Shown here piece after piece: positions 1 through 6,456 of a stretch of 8,158 nucleotides of DNA. Source of the DNA: Paracoccaceae bacterium. Its GTDB lineage: Bacteria > Pseudomonadota > Alphaproteobacteria > Rhodobacterales > Rhodobacteraceae. The notes beneath the pieces were generated by a model. That model saw nothing but the letters and a program-made list of their open reading frames with translations. It made no database searches and was not told where the DNA came from. Every line of letters begins with the position of its first letter. Within the stretch, counting starts at the first letter, position 1. The position numbers and the translations under genes were made by a program. Where the stretch lies: NCBI GenBank assembly GCA_007120685.1, contig SKNG01000391.1, positions 1-8,158 of the forward strand, given 5' to 3'.

Positions 1-463
1 CGGCCAGGGCATAGACCGCCAGCATGACCAGCCCGAAGCGGCGCCAGACCAGATAGCCCAGCAGGGCGATTGCCGCCCAGCCGGTGGCGAATTGCCAGGG
101 CGCGATGCGGATGAAGAAGGCCTCCTGCCGGATCATCACATCCGCCCAGTCCCACAGTGCCCAGATCATGAACCCGGCCAGCGCAAGATGCAGCAGTATC
201 CGGGCCAGTGGCTTCAGGCCGGTTTCGGGGGGTGCAGGGGTGGGGGTTGTGGCCGTGGCATCGGGCTGTGGCGCGGCGGGCTCGCCCAGCGCGAGGGTAA
301 GAAAGCCGATGGTCGTGGCCAGACCGACGGCCAGCGCGGTGAACAGGGTGACGTCGAACACGCCGAAGGCTGCGCCATGCACGGCCAGCGCCGCCAGCGC
401 CACGGCGCAGAGCTGAATCAGGACATTGGCAAACAGGCGCAGCACGCGCCGGAACGCATCCAT
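1..463 (-). CDS. TRAP transporter fused permease subunit, N-terminal part (cut by window edge)
   Basis: The frame is open for 154 codons from an ATG at 463 to the window edge, so only the N-terminus is visible. The start has a strong ribosome binding site (AAGGGGGAG, 8 bases upstream). The protein is very hydrophobic: likely membrane helices at about residues 10-30, 38-59, 86-106 and 123-140, and another starting near 143. A Pro/Ala/Thr-rich linker lies at 61-81. The pattern (two helices, variable linker, then a segment with VMIRQEAFFIR and LVWRRFG before the next helix) resembles the N-terminal extension of large fused DctQM-type permeases of TAXI-type TRAP systems, which use an ion gradient with a periplasmic binding protein to import organic acids. 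The fit is from memory of the family; a TctB-like small subunit or other polytopic protein is possible because the diagnostic DctM region is outside the window. It is divergent from the iclR-type gene, which may control it. Confidence 0.6.
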   Translation of the reverse strand, partial: MDAFRRVLRLFANVLIQLCAVALAALAVHGAAFGVFDVTLFTALAVGLATTIGFLTLALGEPAAPQPDATATTPTPAPPETGLKPLARILLHLALAGFMIWALWDWADVMIRQEAFFIRIAPWQFATGWAAIALLGYLVWRRFGLVMLAVYALA

Positions 464-571
464 CTTGACGTCTCCCCCTTGCATTTAGCGTGATGGACCA
501 GACCCTGTCATGCATGTTATTTGTGCTCGCCGTGCCGGCAGGCGGCACGCTTGGGGCAATGGTGCGGCGCG
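464..571. promoter_or_regulatory. Divergent intergenic region between the TRAP-like permease and iclR-type genes
   Basis: This 108-bp gap must hold promoters for both outward-reading genes. It is locally AT-richer around 480-525 and contains the 8-bp perfect palindrome CATGCATG at 509-516, a possible core of a regulator site, although the flanking bases are not symmetric. No convincing -35/-10 pair compatible with the permease ribosome binding site was found. That IclR-type regulators often bind such divergent regions is family knowledge; the exact site is a guess. Confidence 0.3.
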
Positions 572-1369
572 ATGACGGATTTGGGCAACCGTTCGCTGGA
601 GCGCGGGCTGACCGTGCTGGAGGTGCTGACCCGGCCCGGCCCGGCCACGCTGGCCGAATTGCACCGCGCCACCGGCCTGCCGAAATCCAGCCTGCGGCGG
701 CTGCTGGCCACGCTGATCGCGCGCGGGGTGGTGCATCGCTCGCGCCAGGACGGGCGCTATCGCAGCGTCATTGCCATGCCCGGGCCGGGGTTTGCGCCCG
801 GCGCCGGACAGGAAGCCCGGTTCGTCACCCTGGCCTGGCCGCACATGCAGGCCCTGACCCTGCAGATCGGCTGGCCCAGCGATCTGCAGGTGCCGCGCGC
901 CCGCGCCATGCAACTGATCGAAAGCGCCCGCTCGCTGACGCCCTACAAGCTGTGGCAGGGGCGTATCGGCACGCTGATCAACATGTTCGGCGCGGCCTCT
1001 GGCCGGGCCTATCTGTCCGCCCTGCCCGGGGACGAGGCGCTGGCGCTCTTCGATCAGCTTGCCGACGATCCGGTGCTGGGGCCGGGGCGGTTCCGGCTGG
1101 ACCGGGACAGCTTTCTGGCCATGCTGGCCGAGGCACGCGCGCGGGGCTATGCGCTGCGCCAGCCAGGCTATGGCGGCGAGATCCTGGCCCATGACCAGCT
1201 AGCCGCGCTGTCGGTGCCGATCCGGTTCCGGGGTCGGCCGGCGGGCACCATCAACACCACCTGGCTGCGTGACTCGCTGACGGCGGACCGCTTCGCCGCG
1301 CGCTTCCTGCCGGCGGTCAGCCTGTGCCGCGACCGGATAGAACAGGCGCTGGCACAGGCGGCGGCTTGA
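572..1369 (+). CDS. IclR-family transcriptional regulator
   Basis: The 265-residue protein has the two-domain IclR layout and length. The N-terminal winged helix-turn-helix occupies about residues 8-65, with the recognition region ATLAELHRATGLPKSSLRRL at 25-44 and a wing ending in DGRYR. The C-terminal effector domain spans about 82-260 and includes GRAYLSAL at 144-151 and SVPIRFRG at 214-221. Its N-terminus resembles MhpR-like IclR members that control aromatic catabolism, but the ligand cannot be read from sequence. The ATG at 572 was chosen because the homologous region begins immediately after it; the frame is open back to a TTG at 521, giving 17 more residues with no family match. The ribosome binding site is weak. 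It is divergent from the TRAP-like permease and convergent with the kynureninase-like fusion gene, so either could be its target. Confidence 0.88.
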   Translation: MTDLGNRSLERGLTVLEVLTRPGPATLAELHRATGLPKSSLRRLLATLIARGVVHRSRQDGRYRSVIAMPGPGFAPGAGQEARFVTLAWPHMQALTLQIGWPSDLQVPRARAMQLIESARSLTPYKLWQGRIGTLINMFGAASGRAYLSALPGDEALALFDQLADDPVLGPGRFRLDRDSFLAMLAEARARGYALRQPGYGGEILAHDQLAALSVPIRFRGRPAGTINTTWLRDSLTADRFAARFLPAVSLCRDRIEQALAQAAA

Positions 1370-1400
1370 TGCCGTGCCCGGTCGGATCGCTTCGGCCGGT

Positions 1401-1502
1401 GCGGAGTGACGCGCCTTCGAAGGCGCGTGCAAACGGGCTTTCCAAAGCCCGTTTTCCGCCGGTGCCCGTGCGGCCCGGGCCCATCAACCTGATTTCGCAT
1501 CA
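1401..1502 (-). repeat. 102-bp twin-hairpin dispersed repeat, copy 1
   Basis: Read on the minus strand, this stretch aligns without gaps to 8041-8142 on the plus strand, with 87 of 102 positions identical by hand count. Two palindromes dominate it. One is a perfect 20-bp inverted repeat at 1409-1428 (ACGCGCCTTC and its complement). The other is a near-perfect 24-bp inverted repeat at 1431-1454 (AAACGGGCTTT / CC / AAAGCCCGTTT). The hairpin half (1401-1454) is almost invariant between copies, and the remaining half is more diverged. It lies between the convergent ends of the iclR-type gene and the fusion gene, 42 bp past the stop of the latter and in the same orientation as that gene. The structure recalls REP/BIME-type bacterial palindromic elements; no named family is assigned. 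Confidence 0.85.
1431..1455 (+). terminator. Candidate intrinsic terminator of the iclR-type gene
   Basis: On the plus strand an 11-bp stem (AAACGGGCTTT with AAAGCCCGTTT, two-base CC centre) is followed by further T then TCC, giving the short run GTTTTCC. It lies 61 bp after the iclR-type stop. The neighbouring palindrome at 1409-1428 would form a second hairpin just before it. The T run is short and the very tight loop may open by one or two pairs, so termination is plausible, not certain. Because the hairpin is symmetric, it could also slow transcription coming from the fusion gene on the other strand. Confidence 0.5.
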
Positions 1503-1544
1503 GGCAATGGGCTGCGCGGACTGATCGCGCGCCAGCCCGCCGGA

Positions 1545-3530
1545 TCAGCCTTCCGGCACCAGCGCCAGCACCCGAAGCGGGCTGCCGGTGCCCTTTTCTA
1601 TCTTCAGCGGCGGCACGATCAGGATTGCCCCCTTCGGCGGCAACTGGTCCAGATTGCACAGGCTGGCCAGCCCGAAACAGTTGTCGCGGTGCAAGTAGTT
1701 ATGCGCGGGATAGGGCGGGCTGAAGGCGCCGGCCATGCCCGCATCCGTGCCCACGCATTGCGTGCCCCAGCCGACGATGCCGCGGCCGAGCAGATAGTCG
1801 ATGCAATCCGGCGAAGGCCCGGGCGAATGCGAGCCGTCCTCGTTCGGGTCGGGGTCGGGGTTCAGGAACAGCTCCGCATCATGCATCCGCCGGTCCCAGT
1901 CGGTGCGCATGACCACCCATTCGCCGGGGTTGATGGCGCCGTGCCTGGCCTCCCACGCCTTCACCGCCTCGGCGGTCAGCAGGAAATCCGGGTCGGCGGC
2001 GGCCTGGGCCGAGCAGTCGATCACATTGACCGGGGCGATCAGGCGCTGCACGTCCAGCGTGTCGGTATAGCCATCGGCGAAATCCCGGCCGGTCAGCCAG
2101 TGGTGCGGCGCGTCGAAATGGGTGCCGCTGTGCTCACCCAGTTTCAGCCAGTTCCAGGCAAAGAACGGCCCGTCGGCATCGTATTCGCTGATCTTGTGGA
2201 TCGTCACCGGCGGCGTGTTCTTCGCCATATCCTCGGGCAGCCGCAACAGCGGGGTTCGCGGCCCCAGCGGCGCGGTGCAGTCCACGATTCGGATGCCGCC
2301 CGAAAGCAGCCCCGCGCCAAGATTGTCCAACACCGCCGCCGGCCTGTCCGCGCCGGCCGGCGCCGCCCCGCGCCCGGCAAAGCGCGCCCTGCGGCGCTGC
2401 ATCACCTGTTGCGCGATGTCGAAGACGGCATCGATGGCCGCGTCATCGGTCACGATCCCGGGCGAGAGCCGCAGGATATCGCCCCGGCAATCGACCGAAT
2501 AGCCCTCTACCCCCAGCGCGCCGACCAGGGCCGCGGCCTCGGCCTTGTCGGGCATGCGCAGCATGCAGGCGCCGCCGCGCCGGTCGGCCTTACGCGGGGA
2601 CAGCAGCGGCAGGTCCATCGCATCGGCACGGGCGATGATGCGGTCCACCATGGCGCGGTTGCGCGCCGCGATGGCGCCCTGATCCTGCGCCGTGAACCAG
2701 CGCAGCGCCGGCAGGCTGGCTATCGCCGCCACCGAACCGGGCGTGCCGGTATCAAAACGGCGGATATCCGGGGCATAGGCGAACTTGTCCAGATCCCAGG
2801 AAAACGGATTGTTCTGGGAAAACCAGCCGCGGATTTCGGGCTGCAGTTCCGGGATCAGGGCCTTGTCGGCATAAAGAACACCGGCGCCGGGTGTGCCGCA
2901 AAGCCATTTCAGGCTGGTCGAGATCACGAAATCGATCTTCGGCGCCATCACGTCAAAGGGCAGCAGGCCGGCCGCCTGGGTGATGTCGGCCACCATCAGG
3001 CTGCCCATGTCCCGGCCATGCGCGACCATCGCGGGATAGTCCATGCGGGCCGAGGCCGTGGAGGTGACCCAGGTCAGCAGCGCCAGCGCCACCTCGCGGT
3101 CCCATGCGGCGATGAAATCCTCGGTCTCCACCCAGGCCTTGCCGGGGCTGCGCGGCACGGTCTTCAGGGTGAAACCGATCTTCGGCGCCAGCCCGGCCAG
3201 CAGGAAATGCAGCGAGGGGAAGCAATCCTCGCCCACCAGCACCGTGCGGCCCTTCAGCCAGCCCTCGGGCATGGCGCGGACCAGCCTGTGCAACGCCTCG
3301 GTGACGTTGTCGACATGGGTGACGGACCCTTTCGGCGCGTTGATCAGCCGCCCCCAGGCCTGGCAGAAATCCTGCCGCTTGCGCAGGACATAGCCCCATT
3401 GGCGGTCATCGGGCGCCGACCAGACGGCAGAGAAATCGGCCATGGCGGCGGCCATGTCGGCCTCCTTGCCGGGGTAGAGGCCGATGGAGTGATAGAGGAA
3501 ATAACCGCCGGGATCGGTATTGCGCAGCAT
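1545..3530 (-). CDS. Fused kynureninase-like PLP enzyme and cyclase/formamidase-family hydrolase
   Basis: A single uninterrupted frame encodes 661 residues holding two complete enzyme domains. Residues about 1-378 are a fold-type I, class V aminotransferase of the kynureninase-like type: an N-terminal YFLYHSIGLYPG segment, RLINAPKGSVTHVDNVTEAL at about 61-80, the pyridine-binding Asp182 in VADITQAAGLLPFD, and the Schiff-base Lys208 in STSLKWLCGTPGAG. A linker of about 20 residues rich in Ala, Arg and Pro (379-400) follows. Residues about 401-661 are a cyclase-family domain (the KynB/isatin hydrolase superfamily) with the metal motif HSGTHFDAPHH at 467-477, then RTDW at 542-545 and GTQCVGTDAG at 589-598. 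In the family the first domain cleaves kynurenine to anthranilate and alanine and the second hydrolyses N-formylkynurenine, so the fusion could couple the two steps in the cytoplasm; the actual substrate is inferred. The ATG at 3530 was chosen for its AAGGA ribosome binding site; the frame is open 56 codons further upstream, but that part overlaps the likely control region. Confidence 0.85.
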   Translation of the reverse strand: MLRNTDPGGYFLYHSIGLYPGKEADMAAAMADFSAVWSAPDDRQWGYVLRKRQDFCQAWGRLINAPKGSVTHVDNVTEALHRLVRAMPEGWLKGRTVLVGEDCFPSLHFLLAGLAPKIGFTLKTVPRSPGKAWVETEDFIAAWDREVALALLTWVTSTASARMDYPAMVAHGRDMGSLMVADITQAAGLLPFDVMAPKIDFVISTSLKWLCGTPGAGVLYADKALIPELQPEIRGWFSQNNPFSWDLDKFAYAPDIRRFDTGTPGSVAAIASLPALRWFTAQDQGAIAARNRAMVDRIIARADAMDLPLLSPRKADRRGGACMLRMPDKAEAAALVGALGVEGYSVDCRGDILRLSPGIVTDDAAIDAVFDIAQQVMQRRRARFAGRGAAPAGADRPAAVLDNLGAGLLSGGIRIVDCTAPLGPRTPLLRLPEDMAKNTPPVTIHKISEYDADGPFFAWNWLKLGEHSGTHFDAPHHWLTGRDFADGYTDTLDVQRLIAPVNVIDCSAQAAADPDFLLTAEAVKAWEARHGAINPGEWVVMRTDWDRRMHDAELFLNPDPDPNEDGSHSPGPSPDCIDYLLGRGIVGWGTQCVGTDAGMAGAFSPPYPAHNYLHRDNCFGLASLCNLDQLPPKGAILIVPPLKIEKGTGSPLRVLALVPEG

Positions 3531-3551
3531 GATCTGTCCTTGTCGTGTCAG

Positions 3552-3564
3552 ATACCAAGTGTAT
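3552..3564. promoter_or_regulatory. Candidate operator upstream of the fusion gene (ATAC-N5-GTAT)
   Basis: A 13-bp inverted repeat, ATAC then five bases then GTAT, sits 22 bp before the start codon of the kynureninase-like/cyclase fusion, where a promoter or 5' leader is expected. Short spaced palindromes of this kind are typical of GntR-family regulator sites, but no GntR gene is in the window. An eight-base half-site match can arise by chance, so this is a candidate only. Confidence 0.3.
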
Positions 3565-3703
3565 GCCAACCGGCGGAAAATCCCAGAGCGCGTGACCAGC
3601 CACAGGCTGAAATCCGGCACCGCGGCAAACAGGCCGAGACCCGGCGGCGGGAACACCAGCGCCTCTTCCCGGTTCCCGGCGGCGCCAGTCCTGGGCACGA
3701 CCC

Positions 3704-5215
3704 CTAGCGACCCTCTGTCTTCGCCGCAATCGCTTCGGCAAGCGCCTCGGGCGCGTGGGCCGCGTCAACATGTGTCCAGTCGATCCGGCCCAGATCATAA
3801 CCAAGCTGCGCCTCCAGAACCGCCAGCGTCGCGTCCGACGGCCCGCCCCGGCGCGCCGCCACCCGCGCGCGCAGCAGCGCCGCCGGGGCATCGAGCCAGA
3901 CGCCGTGGAAGGGAACGCCCGCTAACCTGGCTGCCGCCGCAATCCTCTCGCGTTCGTCAGGCCGGGCGAATACCGCATCCGTCACCACGCTGACGCCAGC
4001 CGCCGCCAGGCCCTGCGCCCGTTCGATCATCGCCCGATAGACCTGTTCCGATACCTCCGGCCGGTAGGCCTCGGGCGGCAGGCGCGTCTGCGGGGTGACG
4101 CCATAGAGCGCCTTGCGCAGGCGGTCGCTGGACAGGTAGCGCGCGCCAGCGCCGGCGCCGACCCGCGCCGCCAGCATCTGGGCAACCGTGGACTTGCCCG
4201 AACCCGACAGCCCGCCAACCGCCATGACCACGGCAGGACGAGGCCGCAACAGCCGGCGCGCCAGGTCGAAATAGGCGCGGGCCTCGGTGCGGCGGGCCGG
4301 CGTGTCGCCGCCCGTATCGATCGCCGTTGCTGTCACATGGGCGCGCACCGCAGCGCGCAGGGCCATGAAGAACGGCACAAGCGGCATGCCGCCCTCGTCG
4401 CCGGTCTGGTCAAGGTAGCGATTCAGCACCCGGTTGGCGAAAGCCGGTAACCCGCGATGCAGCAGGTCCATCAGCAGGAAGGCCAGATCATAGAGCAGGT
4501 CAACCGTTGCCAGCGCGTCGTTGAATTCGATGCAGTCGAAGATGACGGGCGCGTCATCGTCCAGAAAGATGTTGCGCAGATGCAGATCGCCATGCGCCAG
4601 ACGCACCCGCCCGGCCGCCGCGCGCGCATCGAATTCCGCCTGCAACGCAGCCGCCGCCGTGCGAAAGGCGCTGTTAAGGCGCGCGATCTCGTCACGCGGG
4701 AACACCTTTGTCCCGGCCAGCGCTGCCTCGTTCACCGCCAGCACCTCGGCCACGCGGGCCGAGCCGGGACGATGGTCCGGCGGGCATTTGTCATGAAGGC
4801 GCGCGATCTCTGCTGCAAGCCGGTCGGCGAGCGGCATCGTCAGCGCGCCGCTCTGCGCCAGGCGGTCAAGCAGCATTGCCTGATCGAAGGCGCGCATTTC
4901 CACAACGGCATCGACCAGCGTGCCCGGCCCGTCGAAGGCCAGCCCATCGGGCGAGCGGGTGATGCGCCGCACGCCCAGATAATGCCGGGGCGCGGTGCGA
5001 CGGTTCAGCTCGACCTCGCGCTGGCAGCAGGCCAGGCGCCGCTGCGGCGTGGAGAAATCGGCATAGGGCAGCGTCACGGCGCGCTTGAGCTTCCATGCCA
5101 GATCGTTGCCCACGAAAAGATCCGAGATATGGGTCTCGATCTCCTCGCCGCCGCCCCGCGCCGCCATGGCCCTTGCCAGAAAGGCCCGCGCCTCTTCCTG
5201 ATCCTTCACCGCCAT
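3704..5215 (-). CDS. Bifunctional aminoglycoside-phosphotransferase-like / P-loop kinase-like protein
   Basis: The 503-residue protein joins two kinase folds. Residues about 1-325 form an APH-like domain: ISDLFVGNDLAWKLKRAV near 30-47, with likely nucleotide-contacting lysines, then the catalytic-loop motif HGDLHLRN at 208-215 and the metal-binding segment FDCIEFND at 226-233. Residues about 328-503 form an AAA/P-loop kinase-like domain with Walker A GGLSGSGKST at 334-343 and LSSDRLRK at 361-368. This combination is a widespread proteobacterial family usually annotated as bifunctional aminoglycoside phosphotransferase/ATP-binding protein; its physiological substrate is unknown and it should not be read as a resistance gene. 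The ATG at 5215 is preferred because the family-like sequence begins there and an AAGGGGG run precedes it; a GTG at 5281 would add 22 low-complexity residues. It lies 173 bp upstream of the fusion gene on the same strand, so co-transcription is possible but no functional link is evident. Confidence 0.85.
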   Translation of the reverse strand: MAVKDQEEARAFLARAMAARGGGEEIETHISDLFVGNDLAWKLKRAVTLPYADFSTPQRRLACCQREVELNRRTAPRHYLGVRRITRSPDGLAFDGPGTLVDAVVEMRAFDQAMLLDRLAQSGALTMPLADRLAAEIARLHDKCPPDHRPGSARVAEVLAVNEAALAGTKVFPRDEIARLNSAFRTAAAALQAEFDARAAAGRVRLAHGDLHLRNIFLDDDAPVIFDCIEFNDALATVDLLYDLAFLLMDLLHRGLPAFANRVLNRYLDQTGDEGGMPLVPFFMALRAAVRAHVTATAIDTGGDTPARRTEARAYFDLARRLLRPRPAVVMAVGGLSGSGKSTVAQMLAARVGAGAGARYLSSDRLRKALYGVTPQTRLPPEAYRPEVSEQVYRAMIERAQGLAAAGVSVVTDAVFARPDERERIAAAARLAGVPFHGVWLDAPAALLRARVAARRGGPSDATLAVLEAQLGYDLGRIDWTHVDAAHAPEALAEAIAAKTEGR

Positions 5216-5383
5216 CGCGCCCCCTTGCCCGCGCGATAATGACAGCGAAGCGGGCGAACCGGAACCTTCGTCAGCATTCACGACGCTTATCCCGGCCCCC
5301 GGCCCGATAAGGGGCAGGCATGCGGTTGCAAGAGGACGGTCTGCCGATAACCGTACTCACGCGAATGCAGTTGGCAGGCTGTG

Positions 5384-6301
5384 TCAATCGATCAACCAGG
5401 TGTCGGCACATGCCGCAGAGTTCCCGGCGCTGGTGAGCCACTCGTAGACCAGCCGCGCACGCGTCGAGGTCTGATTGTGCAGCGTGACATGAAATTCTTC
5501 TTGCGGGGTGACCTTGTCCGGCAGCAATGCGACAAGCTGGCCCTTGTCCAGAAAAGGCTTCGCAAGCGCTACCCAGCCCAGCACTGCCCCCATGTCATCA
5601 CGCGCAGCCTGAAGTGCAATCAGGTAGTTATTGACCCGATGGCTTTGCCGGATCTGCCCATGATAGCCGAGCGCGCGAAACCAACCCTGCCAGTCGGTCC
5701 AACCCGTAACCGGGGTATCGAAGTGAATAAGCGACACGCGGGCAAGATCGGCCAGGCAGCCGATCTGGTGGGTGCGGGCAAATGCAGGGCTGCCAAGTGC
5801 CATGAGGCGGTCACCAAACAGCACCCGAGCCACCCCGATGTCGCGTGGCAGAATGCCGTAGCGGATGCTCAGATCGCATTCCGCCGGTGCCTCGCCGGTA
5901 TCGCTGACGATCTGCGCGACCGAGACATCGCCATGGCTTTTCCAGAATTCGGCCAGTTTCGGGGTCAGCCATAGCGAACTGACCGCCGTCGTCACCCAGA
6001 TGGTCACAGAAGCGTTCTGGGCGCGGCGGCGCAACTGGTCGGTCGCCTCGGACATGCACTCGAACCCGCGCTGCAACGCGACCAGCAGATAAGCGCCGGT
6101 TTCGGTCAGGGTGACGCCGCGATGATGGCGCTGGAATAGCGGGCATTGCAGTTCGACCTCCAGCGCCTTGACCTGATGGCTGATCGCCGCCGATGTCACG
6201 TTCAGTTCCCGCGCGGCATGGGTGAAGCTGACATGGCGGGCAGCGGCCTCAAAGGCGACAAGCGCGCTCATGGCGGGCAGGCGGTAGGGGCGATTGAACA
6301 A
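5384..6301 (-). CDS. LysR-family transcriptional regulator (GcvA-like)
   Basis: The 305-residue protein matches the LysR type in length and layout. A winged helix-turn-helix covers about residues 8-66, with FEAAARHVSFTHAARELNV, then TSAAISHQVKALE and PLFQR. The effector-binding domain runs from about 98 to 295 and contains SLWLTPKLAEFW and ECDLSIRYG, typical of the GcvA-like branch. The start is a TTG at 6301: an in-frame stop lies shortly upstream, GAGG precedes the TTG by five bases, and RLPAMSALVAFEAAARH aligns with the usual GcvA-like start, whereas the first ATG (residue 11) would cut this off and has no ribosome binding site. It is divergent from the MttB-family gene across a 155-bp gap, the standard LysR arrangement, so that gene is its most likely target. 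The inducer is unknown. Confidence 0.9.
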   Translation of the reverse strand: MFNRPYRLPAMSALVAFEAAARHVSFTHAARELNVTSAAISHQVKALEVELQCPLFQRHHRGVTLTETGAYLLVALQRGFECMSEATDQLRRRAQNASVTIWVTTAVSSLWLTPKLAEFWKSHGDVSVAQIVSDTGEAPAECDLSIRYGILPRDIGVARVLFGDRLMALGSPAFARTHQIGCLADLARVSLIHFDTPVTGWTDWQGWFRALGYHGQIRQSHRVNNYLIALQAARDDMGAVLGWVALAKPFLDKGQLVALLPDKVTPQEEFHVTLHNQTSTRARLVYEWLTSAGNSAACADTWLID

Positions 6302-6334
6302 GCTGACCTCATGAACGGGCGCGTTTTATTCGAC

Positions 6335-6364
6335 ATAGTAGCTGATAGGGGACAAACTGCCTAA
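6335..6364 (-). promoter_or_regulatory. Candidate promoter of the LysR gene
   Basis: On the minus strand, TTAGGC (6364-6359) and TACTAT (6340-6335) are separated by 18 bp and would start transcription near 6328, about 27 bases before the TTG start codon. The match to the sigma-70 consensus is moderate (four of six at the -10). The -35 overlaps the CTAAGCC direct repeat, which would fit autorepression. Confidence 0.35.
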
Positions 6365-6377
6365 GCCGAACTAAGCC
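6361..6377. promoter_or_regulatory. Two direct CTAAGCC repeats, candidate LysR binding site
   Basis: CTAAGCC occurs at 6361-6367 and again at 6371-6377, with start points 10 bp apart, about one helical turn, so two regulator subunits would face the same side of the DNA. The site is in the divergent gap between the LysR and MttB-family genes. LysR proteins more often use interrupted palindromes (T-N11-A), so the direct-repeat layout is a weak point of the assignment. Confidence 0.35.
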
Positions 6378-6456
6378 ATGCTGAATTTTTCTGCCATTGC
6401 CAGACACCGCCATCGTGCCGATGCTCAAGCCTGCCATAACCCGCGCGAGGCCCGAC

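Noticed and set aside
483..511. ATGACA-17-CTAAAT on the minus strand as a promoter for the TRAP-like permease.
   Set aside because: The -35 match is good, but the predicted start near 476 would fall inside the ribosome binding site at 472-480, leaving no usable leader.
3650..3692. CGGGAAC and GTTCCCG pairing plus repeated CCCGGCGGCG between the kinase-like and fusion genes, considered as a terminator.
   Set aside because: A seven-base stem with a loop of about 17 bases and no T run; GC-rich coincidence is more likely.
3531..3698. The 56-codon upstream extension of the fusion protein.
   Set aside because: The extension shows no family similarity, and the internal ATG at 3530 has a clear AAGGA ribosome binding site; the extension also covers the candidate operator.
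1689..3707. A 672-codon open frame on the plus strand, antisense to the fusion gene.
   Set aside because: It is Arg/His/Gly/Gln-rich, resembles no known domain, and is the usual shadow of a high-GC gene whose opposite strand has well-conserved catalytic motifs.
5286..5311. CTTATC and GATAAG inverted repeat between the kinase-like and LysR genes.
   Set aside because: Only six base pairs around a 14-base GC-rich centre, with no T run on either strand; too weak to call a terminator or operator.
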